DNA of 5,413 nt from Bordetella parapertussis (GTDB lineage Bacteria; Pseudomonadota; Gammaproteobacteria; Burkholderiales; Burkholderiaceae_B), in the NCBI GenBank assembly GCA_943331855.1, contig CALQNE010000242.1, positions 1 to 5,413 on the forward strand. The letters run 5' to 3'. The notes below the pieces were generated by a model. The model saw only the letters and a program-made list of their open reading frames with translations, had not been told where the DNA came from and did not search any database. Made by a program: the position numbers and the translations under genes. This document shows, piece after piece, positions 1-5,413 of this stretch; within the stretch, counting starts at the first letter, position 1; each line of letters begins with the position of its first letter.

Positions 1-165
1 AATGGTCGTTTTACCACCGCCCGAGGGGCCAAAGATCACTGTCGTTCCACAGGCAGGTAGCATTAAATCAAGGGCAAGATCAAAGCCCGCGTCACCCGAC
101 CTTTTTAGGTTAAGCGTCAACTCGATGCCAGGCCTTTGATTTGCTGGGATCGCGTTCGTACTCAT
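1..165 (-). CDS. modC: Molybdate ABC transporter ATP-binding protein ModC, N-terminal fragment
   Basis: This is the first 55 codons of an ABC ATPase that would power molybdate import with ModB at the inner membrane; the rest lies beyond the left edge of the window. I translated it by hand. It begins MSTNAIPANQ, passes through a beta-strand region (residues 14-36) and reaches a Walker A P-loop, GPSGGGKTT, at residues 46-54, with the nucleotide-binding Lys at 52. The start is ATG at 165-163, whose ATGA overlaps the modB stop, and a GAGG Shine-Dalgarno-like motif (173-170) lies four bases upstream. The P-loop alone only says ABC ATPase; the assignment to ModC comes from its place directly after modA and modB. 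The signature motif, Walker B and the C-terminal molybdate-binding (TOBE/MOP) domain cannot be seen here. Confidence 0.9.
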   Translation of the reverse strand, partial: MSTNAIPANQRPGIELTLNLKRSGDAGFDLALDLMLPACGTTVIFGPSGGGKTTI

Positions 166-845
166 CGCGCCTCGCCCTCAGCGCGTGTCAAACGCAAGCC
201 AAACCAATGCATCAACCACAGCATGACGAACGAGAACACCAAAAGCCCGCCCGCCAACCAGTGCGCCTGATCGTAGGCCATGGCTTCGACTCGGTCGTAG
301 AGCAAGACGGACAACACACGGGTTTCACCTTCGATATTGCCGCCAACCATCAGGATGACACCGAACTCACCCACCGTGTGGGCAAAACCCATTACCGTCG
401 CGGTCATAAAAGCGGGACGACACATAGGGATCACCACCGTTTTAAAACGATCGAATGGCGAGGCACGCAAGGTTGCCGCGACATCTAAAATCGAAGTATC
501 CATACTTGCGAAGCCAGCTTGCAACGGCTGCACAACGAAGGGCAGCGAGTAAATCACCGAGGCCAATAACAAACCCGAAAACGTAAACGCCAAAGAACTA
601 CCACCGAGCGCATGCATCAGGCGACCCAGTGGCCCCTCCGGGCCCATCATCACAAGTAAATAAAAACCCAGCACGGTTGGCGGCAACACCATCGGCAGCG
701 CCACAATTGCAGACAACGGTGTTTTAAAACGCGAGCGAGTTCGCGCAAGCCACCAGGCTAGTGGCGTACCGAGCAGCAACAAAATCACCGTAGTGAGCGT
801 TGCAAGCTTAAGTGTCACCCAAAGCGCTGCCCAGATCGCCGTCAT
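162..845 (-). CDS. modB: Molybdate ABC transporter permease ModB
   Basis: This is the inner-membrane channel subunit of the molybdate importer, working as a dimer that receives molybdate from ModA and is driven by ModC. Its 227 residues match the family length (E. coli about 229). Hydrophobic segments lie at about 8-33, 45-67, 85-107, 145-168 and 196-215. The cytoplasmic loop that contacts the ATPase runs from D121 to P140 and fits the permease EAA motif loosely: the usual Gly position holds Arg127, while the Pro at the end is kept. It is followed by the ModB hallmark HTVGEFG (156-162) and GGNIEGETR (168-176). From memory, some ModB proteins carry a similar LRAS sequence in this loop, so the Arg is probably a subgroup trait. 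An AAGG ribosome-binding motif (854-851) sits five bases before the ATG. The gene starts 18 bases after modA and its stop overlaps the modC start. Confidence 0.97.
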   Translation of the reverse strand: MTAIWAALWVTLKLATLTTVILLLLGTPLAWWLARTRSRFKTPLSAIVALPMVLPPTVLGFYLLVMMGPEGPLGRLMHALGGSSLAFTFSGLLLASVIYSLPFVVQPLQAGFASMDTSILDVAATLRASPFDRFKTVVIPMCRPAFMTATVMGFAHTVGEFGVILMVGGNIEGETRVLSVLLYDRVEAMAYDQAHWLAGGLLVFSFVMLWLMHWFGLRLTRAEGEAR

Positions 846-863
846 TGCGGCCTTATATAAAAA

Positions 864-1610
864 TTAGTTGTAGCCATGGCTTGCAATGATGCCCTGTGCT
901 TCGGGTTGTTGCAAATACAACAAGAAAGCCTTTGCTGCAGCGTTGTTTTGTCCGCGTTTTAACAAGACCGCCGTTTGAATGATTGGCTGGTGTAACGACT
1001 CGGGCACCAGCCAACTATTTTGATAAAGCTTCTTTTGCTCGGGTGTTTCGAGTGTAAACACGCGCGGCAGCAACCCCGCATCAGCATTGCCACTAAACAC
1101 AAAGTGCGCCGCCTGCCCAATGTTTTCGCCCATCACTAACCGAGCCTGCACTTTAGCAAATAGCCCAAGCGCTTCGAGCGTCTGTTTAGCCGCTAAACCA
1201 TATGGCGCCAAGTCTGGATTTGCAATCGCCAACTTTTTAAATTCTGTTTGACGCAAAACCTGCTCAGCGGCGAAAGATCCACTCGACTGCGTCACAAACA
1301 CTAAGCGGCCGCGGGCATAGTCAAACAGTGTCTGTTCAAGGGCAAGTCTCTCAGCCACGAGGCGCTCAGGGGTATGTCGATCAGCCGATAGCAATACATC
1401 AAACGGTGCAGCCTGACGGATCTGGGCATAAAGCTTTCCAGTCGAGGCCGAGCTCAGGGATAACTTGTAAGGCGTTTGAGCTGAGAATTTAAGTACTAGT
1501 ACTTGTGCGGTATTGACAAAATTGCTGGCAACGGCCAGACGAGCGTCCTGGGCATGAGCCTGATTCGTCGAAAAAAAATAAAAAACCAATAGAATCAAGT
1601 ATTTAAACAT
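864..1610 (-). CDS. modA: Periplasmic molybdate-binding protein ModA
   Basis: This is the substrate-binding protein of the molybdate importer, binding molybdate (and usually tungstate) in the periplasm. At 248 residues it has normal family length. Residues 1-20 form a Sec signal peptide: Lys3, a hydrophobic core at 4-13, and an AHA cleavage site before Q21. The mature protein shows ASNF (28-31), SASTGKLYAQI (54-64), APFDVLLSAD (68-77), NPDLAPYG (131-138) and GENIGQ (161-166). Aligned from memory with Azotobacter vinelandii ModA2, the oxyanion ligands would be S29, N30, the S56/T57 pair, Y137 and I164. The protein resembles that NPxLAPYG class more than E. coli ModA. It is the first gene of the mod operon. 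The ATG at 1610 gives a complete signal peptide, but no clear Shine-Dalgarno motif precedes it. Confidence 0.97.
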   Translation of the reverse strand: MFKYLILLVFYFFSTNQAHAQDARLAVASNFVNTAQVLVLKFSAQTPYKLSLSSASTGKLYAQIRQAAPFDVLLSADRHTPERLVAERLALEQTLFDYARGRLVFVTQSSGSFAAEQVLRQTEFKKLAIANPDLAPYGLAAKQTLEALGLFAKVQARLVMGENIGQAAHFVFSGNADAGLLPRVFTLETPEQKKLYQNSWLVPESLHQPIIQTAVLLKRGQNNAAAKAFLLYLQQPEAQGIIASHGYN

Positions 1611-1670
1611 TAATTGCTGTTCTCAATCGTCTTTCTTGTCACAATTCCTAAAAATCATTTTGCGTGCCGG

Positions 1671-1700
1671 TTTACCTTAGATAACCCGATGATCTTTAAG
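1671..1700 (+). promoter_or_regulatory. Weak candidate promoter for the moaA operon
   Basis: TTTACC (1671-1676) and TTTAAG (1695-1700) are separated by 18 bases, each matching the sigma-70 hexamers at four of six positions. Transcription would begin near 1707, giving a leader of about 75 bases before moaA. It interleaves with the candidate modA promoter on the other strand. Weak support; TACAGT at 1731-1736 is another possible -10, but it has no -35 partner. Confidence 0.2.
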
Positions 1701-1702
1701 GT
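1674..1702. repeat. Inverted repeat ACCTTA / TAAGGT in the divergent spacer
   Basis: ACCTTA (1674-1679) and TAAGGT (1697-1702) are perfect inverted arms 17 bases apart. Inside them GAT (1680-1682) can pair with ATC (1692-1694) if two T residues bulge. This could be an operator with half-sites about two helical turns apart, or a small hairpin in RNA. It lies over the weak promoter-like hexamers of both strands. Arms of six with free spacing are expected about once by chance in a region this size, so function is unproven. Confidence 0.35.
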
Positions 1703-1707
1703 CGCAA
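1678..1707 (-). promoter_or_regulatory. Weak candidate promoter for modABC
   Basis: On the minus strand, TTGCGA (1707-1702) stands 18 bases before TATCTA (1683-1678). The first matches the sigma-70 -35 consensus at four of six positions and the second matches the -10 consensus at three of six. Transcription would start near 1671, giving a leader of about 60 bases before modA. The match is poor and the call rests mainly on position. Confidence 0.2.
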
Positions 1708-1708
1708 A

Positions 1709-1720
1709 GCACGAACGTGC
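1709..1720. repeat. Short palindrome GCACG-AA-CGTGC
   Basis: Two perfect five-base arms flank a two-base centre: GCACGAACGTGC. The gap is too small for a good RNA hairpin loop, so if it is functional it is more likely a protein-binding site. Related words occur nearby: TGCGTGC at 1661-1667 and its exact reverse complement GCACGCA at 1755-1761. No known regulator is assigned. Confidence 0.3.
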
Positions 1721-1752
1721 AAATTAAGAGTACAGTATTTCTACGGACTTAT

Positions 1753-1785
1753 ATGCACGCATTATTGGCAAAATTTTATCCATGA
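1753..1785 (+). CDS. Possible 10-codon leader ORF overlapping the moaA start
   Basis: An ATG at 1753 opens a reading frame encoding MHALLAKFYP and stops at the TGA of 1783-1785, so its stop overlaps the moaA ATG (1782-1784) in an ATGA arrangement. A weak CGGA motif (1744-1747) lies five bases upstream. moaA itself has no visible Shine-Dalgarno motif, so ribosomes ending here could restart on moaA. An ORF this short can easily arise by chance, and there is no direct evidence that it is translated. Confidence 0.25.
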   Translation: MHALLAKFYP

Positions 1786-2774
1786 CTCAGACGTCTGCAC
1801 CCCTGATTGATCGCTTTGGACGAAGTATTGAATACTTGCGCCTTTCTGTCACCGATCGCTGTGACATGAAGTGTACGTATTGCCTACCCAAAAGCTTTAA
1901 AGGGTATCAAGAACCAAAAAACTGGCTCACCTTTGATGAGATCGAGCGGGTGGTCGGCGCGTTTGCTCGCTTGGGCACATCGCGTGTTCGACTGACGGGT
2001 GGCGAACCACTTTTGCGTCGTAACCTGCCTGAGTTGGCTGCTCGGATCCACGCGCTGCCTGGCATTCGTGATTTATCACTATCAACCAATGGCACGCAGC
2101 TTCCCAAACATGCTGAGGCCTTGAGGGCCGCGGGTGTCTCGCGTTTAAACATCAGTCTTGATAGCCTGACGCGCGAATGCGTGACACAGATCACTGGGCG
2201 CGACTCCATTGACGACGTCATGGGCGGCCTTGCCGCAGCTGAAGCTGCAGGATTCTCTCCGATCAAACTGAACATGGTCGTGATGCCCGGCGTCAACGAA
2301 CATGAAGTCGAAGCCATGACCGAGTTCTGCATCAATCGCGGTTTCATTTTGCGTTTGATCGAGACGATGCCCATGGGCAGCACCGGTCTGAAATCAAGCT
2401 ATGCACCCTTAGGGCCGATTCTTGATCGCCTGCGTGAGCGCTTTGATCTCATCCCAGAGATTAAAGAAATGGGTGGTGGTCCGGCGCGCTACTGGCGCAC
2501 CAAAGATGGCCGTGGTCAGATTGGTTTGATTACGCCGATCAGTCAGCACTTCTGTGCCACCTGTAATCGCGTACGGCTTTCAGTCGACGGCACACTTTAC
2601 TTATGCCTCGGCCAGGAAGAAAAACTCGAGCTTCGTCCGCTATTACGTGCAGGCATTAGCGACGAAGGACTTGAGCAAGCCTTGCGTGAAGCGATCGAAC
2701 TCAAACCCGAGCGTCACGAGTTTCGTGAAGCGCCCACCAAGATCATTCGCTTTATGTCGCAAACGGGCGGCTAA
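1782..2774 (+). CDS. moaA: GTP 3',8-cyclase MoaA (radical SAM)
   Basis: MoaA carries out the first step of molybdenum-cofactor synthesis in the cytoplasm: it uses S-adenosylmethionine to convert GTP to 3',8-cyclo-7,8-dihydro-GTP, which MoaC turns into cPMP. At 330 residues it has full family length. The N-terminal radical-SAM cluster is C27-x3-C31-x2-C34, followed by the SAM-binding TGGEPL (72-77) and SLDSL (125-129). The C-terminal second iron-sulfur cluster is C258-x2-C261-x13-C275, with R263 and R265 in the usual basic patch. The protein ends in the Gly-Gly tail (329-330) known to be needed for catalysis. The start at 1782 gives the typical PLIDRFGR...YLRLSVTDRC opening; no Shine-Dalgarno motif is visible. 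It is the first gene of the rightward operon, with 57 bases before moeA. Confidence 0.99.
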   Translation: MTQTSAPLIDRFGRSIEYLRLSVTDRCDMKCTYCLPKSFKGYQEPKNWLTFDEIERVVGAFARLGTSRVRLTGGEPLLRRNLPELAARIHALPGIRDLSLSTNGTQLPKHAEALRAAGVSRLNISLDSLTRECVTQITGRDSIDDVMGGLAAAEAAGFSPIKLNMVVMPGVNEHEVEAMTEFCINRGFILRLIETMPMGSTGLKSSYAPLGPILDRLRERFDLIPEIKEMGGGPARYWRTKDGRGQIGLITPISQHFCATCNRVRLSVDGTLYLCLGQEEKLELRPLLRAGISDEGLEQALREAIELKPERHEFREAPTKIIRFMSQTGG

Positions 2775-2831
2775 AGGCTGATCCAGAGTCGCCGTACACT
2801 AGCGGCATTCGTCATCTCTTTTGTTTGAATC

Positions 2832-4055
2832 ATGAAACCCAGAGCCAATCTGCTGAACTTTGAAGAGGCGCGCGATCGCCTGCTCGCTGCCGCCTCACCC
2901 TTAACAAACATTGAAACGCTGCCTCTGCTGCAGGCGCAAGGCCGAGTGCTTGCGCAAGCCGTGACGTCGCCTTTAAATGTGCCAGGCTTTGATAATTCAG
3001 CGATGGATGGTTATGCCCTCCACGTGACGGATATCAACGCTTTACCCGACACCTTTGCAGTGGTGCAACGTATCGCCGCTGGGCAAACCGGCACCGCCTT
3101 AGCGGTCAACACCGCTGCGCGCATTTTTACTGGCGCGCCAATACCCGAAGGTACCAATGTTGTCGTACCACAAGAAAACACCCATGACGAAAATGGCGCG
3201 ATCAAACTCACGCAGCCTATTCAATTGAATCAGCATATTCGCCGCGCAGGCGAAGACATTACACAAGGCGCTATTGTGTTGGCTGCAGGGCAGCGTCTAG
3301 GTGCACAACCTCTGGCGATGCTCGCATCGATAGGCGTAGCAAGCGTTTCGGTTTTTGCCTGGCTTAAAGTGGGCGTCTTTTTTACCGGCGACGAACTCAC
3401 CGAGCCTGGTCAACCTTTGGCGCCTGGCGCGATCTACAACAGCAACCGTTACGCGATCAATGGCTTGCTCAAGCAGCTTGGTTGCGCCATCACCGATTAC
3501 GGCATTGTCAGGGATTCAGCCCAAAGTACGCGGGATGCGCTCCAACGCGCGGCCGCCGAAAATGATGTCATCATCACCTGTGGTGGCGTCTCTGTTGGTG
3601 AAGAAGATCATGTCAAAGGCGCCGTACAAGCGCTTGGCACACTCGATCTTTGGCAGATCTCGATGAAGCCTGGAAAGCCTTTGGCCTACGGCAAGGTCAG
3701 TGAAACGGATTTTATTGGGCTCCCTGGAAATCCAGTGAGCGCGTTTGTCACATTTTTGCTAATGGCCCGACCCTTTTTACTCAAACGCATGGGCGCACAA
3801 GAAGCGCCGCTTCGTTACTTATCCGCAACCGCCGACTTCAACTGGCCCCGTCCTGATAGGCGTCGTGAATTCTTACGCGTCAAACTCGAGGGCGATGTCA
3901 ACGGTCAGCCCGCTTTGCAATTGTGGCCAAACCAGGGTTCAGGGGTCATGAGTAGTTTGGCCTGGGCCGATGGCCTGGTTGACCTCGCACCCGAAACTGT
4001 CATTACCAAAGGCGATAAAGTACGGTATCTTTCGTTATCCGAACTTTTGAATTAA
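2832..4055 (+). CDS. moeA: Molybdopterin molybdenumtransferase MoeA
   Basis: MoeA inserts molybdate into adenylylated molybdopterin to form Moco. This 407-residue protein runs in register with E. coli MoeA (411), and the residues known to matter there fall at the same numbers: D59 in NSAMDGYA (55-62), T100 in FTGAPIP (99-105), D142, E188 in TGDEL (185-189), D228, D259 in GGVSVGEEDHVK (251-262), and P298/P301 in GLPGNPVSA (296-304). The KPGKP loop is at 279-283. So all domains are present: the N-terminal domains, the MogA-like molybdopterin-binding domain (about 178-325) and the C-terminal beta domain. The 57-base gap before it has no clear Shine-Dalgarno motif, a TACACT word (2795-2800) that could be a weak internal -10, and a five-pair hairpin (2791-2806) too weak to call a terminator. 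Confidence 0.98.
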   Translation: MKPRANLLNFEEARDRLLAAASPLTNIETLPLLQAQGRVLAQAVTSPLNVPGFDNSAMDGYALHVTDINALPDTFAVVQRIAAGQTGTALAVNTAARIFTGAPIPEGTNVVVPQENTHDENGAIKLTQPIQLNQHIRRAGEDITQGAIVLAAGQRLGAQPLAMLASIGVASVSVFAWLKVGVFFTGDELTEPGQPLAPGAIYNSNRYAINGLLKQLGCAITDYGIVRDSAQSTRDALQRAAAENDVIITCGGVSVGEEDHVKGAVQALGTLDLWQISMKPGKPLAYGKVSETDFIGLPGNPVSAFVTFLLMARPFLLKRMGAQEAPLRYLSATADFNWPRPDRRREFLRVKLEGDVNGQPALQLWPNQGSGVMSSLAWADGLVDLAPETVITKGDKVRYLSLSELLN

Positions 4056-4064
4056 TCCATCATC

Positions 4065-4322
4065 ATGCGCCTAAAGGTTTTGTACTTTGCTCAGCTACGC
4101 GAAAAATTCGGTCTCGCTGAAGAATCCGTGCAAGCACCAGACAGCGTGCGCACGATAGCTGATTTGATGCAGCATCTGGGGGCTCGCGGTGGCGTCTGGC
4201 AAGAAACCTTAGGTGGCCAGTTTGCTTTTCGGGTTGCCATGAATCAAGAAATGGTATCTCAACAAACCGCCCTGCTTGACGGCGCCGAAGTAGCTATTTT
4301 TAGACCAGTTACTGGGGGTTAA
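4065..4322 (+). CDS. moaD: Molybdopterin synthase small (sulfur-carrier) subunit MoaD
   Basis: MoaD is the ubiquitin-fold sulfur carrier of molybdopterin synthase. Its C-terminal glycine is adenylated by MoeB, converted to a thiocarboxylate, and inserted into the MoaE active site to donate sulfur to cPMP. The 85 residues match the family (about 81). The first strand, KVLYFAQLRE (4-13), is typical, and the protein ends DGAEVAIFRPVTGG (72-85) with the required terminal Gly-Gly. It begins nine bases after moeA and is followed three bases later by moaE, its partner. No Shine-Dalgarno motif is visible before the ATG, so translation may depend on ribosomes coming from moeA. No MoeB gene is in the window. 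Confidence 0.96.
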   Translation: MRLKVLYFAQLREKFGLAEESVQAPDSVRTIADLMQHLGARGGVWQETLGGQFAFRVAMNQEMVSQQTALLDGAEVAIFRPVTGG

Positions 4323-4325
4323 GCC

Positions 4326-4802
4326 TTGGCAGCCCGGATTTCAGTCGCAGTGCAGACCGAAGACTTTGATCTGCGCCAAGAACATCAACAACTGATTCAA
4401 AACGATCATGGTATCGGTGCAGTCGTTGCCTTCATTGGCATGGTGCGCGATTTGAACCTTGCTGATGATGTGGTCGCACTTGAGCTTGAACATTACCCCG
4501 GCATGACCGAAAAATCGCTCACTAATATCGCACAACAAGCTGAAAAACGGTGGTCACTGCAAGCCGCCCGTATCGTGCACCGTGTGGGCAAGATGTATCC
4601 CGGCGATCAAATTGTGTTGGTCTTAACGGCAAGTGCGCATCGGGGCGATGCGTACGAGGCTAATACTTTTATGATGGATTACTTAAAGACTGAAGCGCCG
4701 TTCTGGAAAAAAGAATGGACGCCAGATGGCCCGCGCTGGATTGAAGCGCGAGATAGTGACGACAGCGCTGTTGCACGCTGGACCGAGAAGCCGTCATCAT
4801 GA
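4326..4802 (+). CDS. moaE: Molybdopterin synthase catalytic subunit MoaE
   Basis: MoaE is the large subunit of molybdopterin synthase; with thiocarboxylated MoaD it adds two sulfurs to cPMP to make molybdopterin. It is 158 residues long (E. coli 150). Motifs include GAVVAFIGMVRD (31-42) with R41, LEHYPGMTEK (54-63), SAHRGDAYEA (103-112) with H105 and R106, and MDYLKTEAPFWKKE (117-130). K121 and K128 correspond to the catalytic lysines 119 and 126 of the E. coli enzyme. The start is not ATG: TTG at 4326 gives the family's usual N-terminal length and has a GGGGG stretch (4314-4318) seven bases upstream. The next in-frame alternative, GTG at 4350, would remove eight residues. The gene begins three bases after moaD and ends inside the mobA start. 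Confidence 0.96.
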   Translation: MAARISVAVQTEDFDLRQEHQQLIQNDHGIGAVVAFIGMVRDLNLADDVVALELEHYPGMTEKSLTNIAQQAEKRWSLQAARIVHRVGKMYPGDQIVLVLTASAHRGDAYEANTFMMDYLKTEAPFWKKEWTPDGPRWIEARDSDDSAVARWTEKPSS

Positions 4803-5389
4803 GTTACGACGCGTTGATTCTTGCTGGTGGAAAAGGCAGTCGCCTAGACGGACGCGACAAAGGCTGGATCATGCACAATGGCTTACCTTTAATTGAACAT
4901 GCGCTGACCCGCCTTGCAAAACAAACGCCGACCTCAGCCCGTATTTTGATTAGCGCTAATCGCAATATGGATGCCTATAAGCAAACAGGGCATACTGTTT
5001 TCAGCGACGAGCGCACAAATTTTGCCGGCCCGCTTGCGGGTATTGAGGCAGGACTGATGCGTTGCAAAAAAAACAACCTTTTGGTGATTCCCTGCGATAC
5101 ACCTTTGTTACCCAGCACGCTGTTTGAACGTCTTGATCAGGCCTTAGCAGAAGACCAAAACGCCCTCGCCGCCTACGCAATCACAAATGATGGCCCTCAA
5201 CCCTTATGTTGTTTGCTCAAACCCTCTGTTGCGGGTTCGCTGGCAAAATATCTGGATGATCAGAAAGCATCCGTCATCAGATGGCTAGAGCAAATCAGCG
5301 CCAAAGCCGTTCACTTCGACGATTCAACTGCATTCAGTAACTTCAACAGCATGGAGATGTTTCAATCTCTATCAAACAAAGGCGCATGA
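4799..5389 (+). CDS. mobA: Molybdenum cofactor guanylyltransferase MobA
   Basis: MobA transfers GMP from GTP to Mo-molybdopterin, giving the guanine dinucleotide form (bis-MGD) used by DMSO-reductase-family enzymes such as nitrate reductases and formate dehydrogenases. At 196 residues it has E. coli length (194). The nucleotide-binding signature LAGGKGSRLDGRDKGW (8-23) has the conserved Lys12, Arg15 and Lys21. SANRN (52-56), D70, the GPLAGI loop (77-82) and the metal-binding CDTPLLP (99-105, D100) follow in order, as in the GT-A-like fold of MobA. The ATG overlaps the moaE stop by four bases, implying coupled translation; a weak GAGAAG motif lies upstream. Its presence implies that the organism has MGD enzymes, none of which is encoded here. 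Confidence 0.96.
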   Translation: MSYDALILAGGKGSRLDGRDKGWIMHNGLPLIEHALTRLAKQTPTSARILISANRNMDAYKQTGHTVFSDERTNFAGPLAGIEAGLMRCKKNNLLVIPCDTPLLPSTLFERLDQALAEDQNALAAYAITNDGPQPLCCLLKPSVAGSLAKYLDDQKASVIRWLEQISAKAVHFDDSTAFSNFNSMEMFQSLSNKGA

Positions 5390-5413
5390 TGTCAGCAGAT
5401 CTCACCCACTTCG
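5389..5413 (+). CDS. moaC: Start of a probable cyclic pyranopterin monophosphate synthase, MoaC
   Basis: Only the first eight codons are present, reading MSADLTHF, cut by the right edge. MoaC proteins commonly open with M-S-x-L-T-H followed by F or I, so MoaC, which converts the MoaA product to cPMP, is the best guess and fits an operon otherwise lacking it. Two adjacent in-frame ATGs exist, at 5386 and 5389. An AAAGG motif (5378-5382) is three bases from the first and six from the second, so I prefer 5389. Either start overlaps the mobA stop, by four bases or by one. The identity rests on very few residues plus context. Confidence 0.7.

Larger units (their letters stand above)
1611..1781. 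promoter_or_regulatory. Divergent intergenic region between modA and moaA
   Basis: This 171-base AT-rich spacer must contain the promoters for both the leftward mod operon and the rightward moa operon, since both first genes start at its edges. I see no strong sigma-70 promoter on either strand. I also find no pair of TATATA-type half-sites arranged as in the E. coli ModE operator, and nothing resembling the multi-helix Moco riboswitch leader found ahead of moaA in some bacteria. What it does contain is listed separately: a dyad at 1674-1702 over weak promoter-like hexamers, a palindrome at 1709-1720, and a possible short leader ORF at 1753-1785. Confidence 0.8.

Noticed and set aside
121..127. 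Arg127 in place of the usual Gly in the ModB EAA loop as a possible defect (protein positions 121-127).
   Set aside because: The rest of the loop and the GEFG motif are intact, and I recall similar LRAS sequences in other ModB proteins, so it is more likely a subgroup trait than damage.
141..552. Open frames on the plus strand opposite modB.
   Set aside because: They lie antisense to a complete, motif-bearing ModB and show no family features of their own.
853..860. TTATATAA between modA and modB, resembling a ModE half-site.
   Set aside because: There is no second half-site at the right distance, and it overlaps the modB ribosome-binding region within an 18-base gap. AT-rich leader sequence is the simpler explanation.
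1491..1504. Perfect 14-base palindrome AAGTACTAGTACTT inside modA.
   Set aside because: It encodes the repeated Val-Leu-Val-Leu of the ModA protein, and a 14-base palindrome is expected about once in three windows of this length by chance. No sign of a regulatory role.
1907..2383. A 158-codon open frame on the minus strand inside moaA.
   Set aside because: It is antisense to the conserved radical-SAM core of MoaA and has low-complexity Ser/Arg/Pro-rich composition, typical of a shadow frame.
2772..2800. TACACT (2795-2800) as an internal promoter for moeA.
   Set aside because: It matches the -10 consensus at four of six positions but has no -35-like hexamer 16-18 bases upstream.
2791..2806. 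Hairpin GCCGT/GCGGC after moaA as a possible terminator.
   Set aside because: It has only five pairs including one G-T, and the following T-rich stretch is interrupted and not adjacent. The genes on both sides belong to one pathway, so termination here is not supported.
1..5413. Search for CRISPR repeats, insertion sequences, tRNA genes, toxin-antitoxin or defence genes.
   Set aside because: Almost all bases are covered by recognised molybdenum genes, and no direct repeats, transposase motifs or tRNA-like folds were seen. The window looks like an ordinary metabolic locus.

Overview
The window holds a molybdenum locus. A molybdate-import operon (modABC) is transcribed leftward and a molybdenum-cofactor (Moco) synthesis operon (moaA-moeA-moaD-moaE-mobA-moaC) is transcribed rightward. 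They diverge from a 171-base spacer. Roughly balanced GC content, the gene order and the style of the ModA, ModB and MoaA sequences suggest a proteobacterium, most likely a betaproteobacterium of the Burkholderiales. That placement is an inference from remembered family members, not from a search.

Left arm (bases 1-1610, minus strand): modA (periplasmic molybdate-binding protein), modB (membrane permease) and the first 55 codons of modC (ATPase, cut by the window edge just after its Walker A motif). The genes are tightly packed: an 18-base gap between modA and modB, and a four-base ATGA overlap between modB and modC. Together they form an ABC importer that captures molybdate (and probably tungstate).

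Spacer (1611-1781): no strong consensus promoter, no recognisable ModE operator and no recognisable Moco riboswitch. It does hold a six-base inverted repeat (1674-1702) that sits symmetrically over weak promoter-like hexamers on both strands, a short GCACG/CGTGC palindrome (1709-1720), and a possible 10-codon leader ORF whose stop overlaps the moaA start.

Right arm (1782-5413, plus strand): moaA (GTP to 3',8-cyclo-GTP), moeA (molybdate insertion), moaD and moaE (small and large subunits of molybdopterin synthase), mobA (GMP transfer to make the guanine dinucleotide cofactor), and the first codons of a gene that looks like moaC (cPMP synthase). Gaps are 57, 9 and 3 bases, then there are overlaps of 4 and 1-4 bases, as expected of one operon. 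The window thus carries molybdate import plus most of the Moco pathway. Genes for MoaD adenylation (moeB) and MPT adenylation (mogA or moaB type) are not visible and must lie elsewhere. All proteins look intact, with their catalytic residues present. I see no mobile element, CRISPR array, RNA gene or undescribed system; the open questions are regulatory and concern translation starts.
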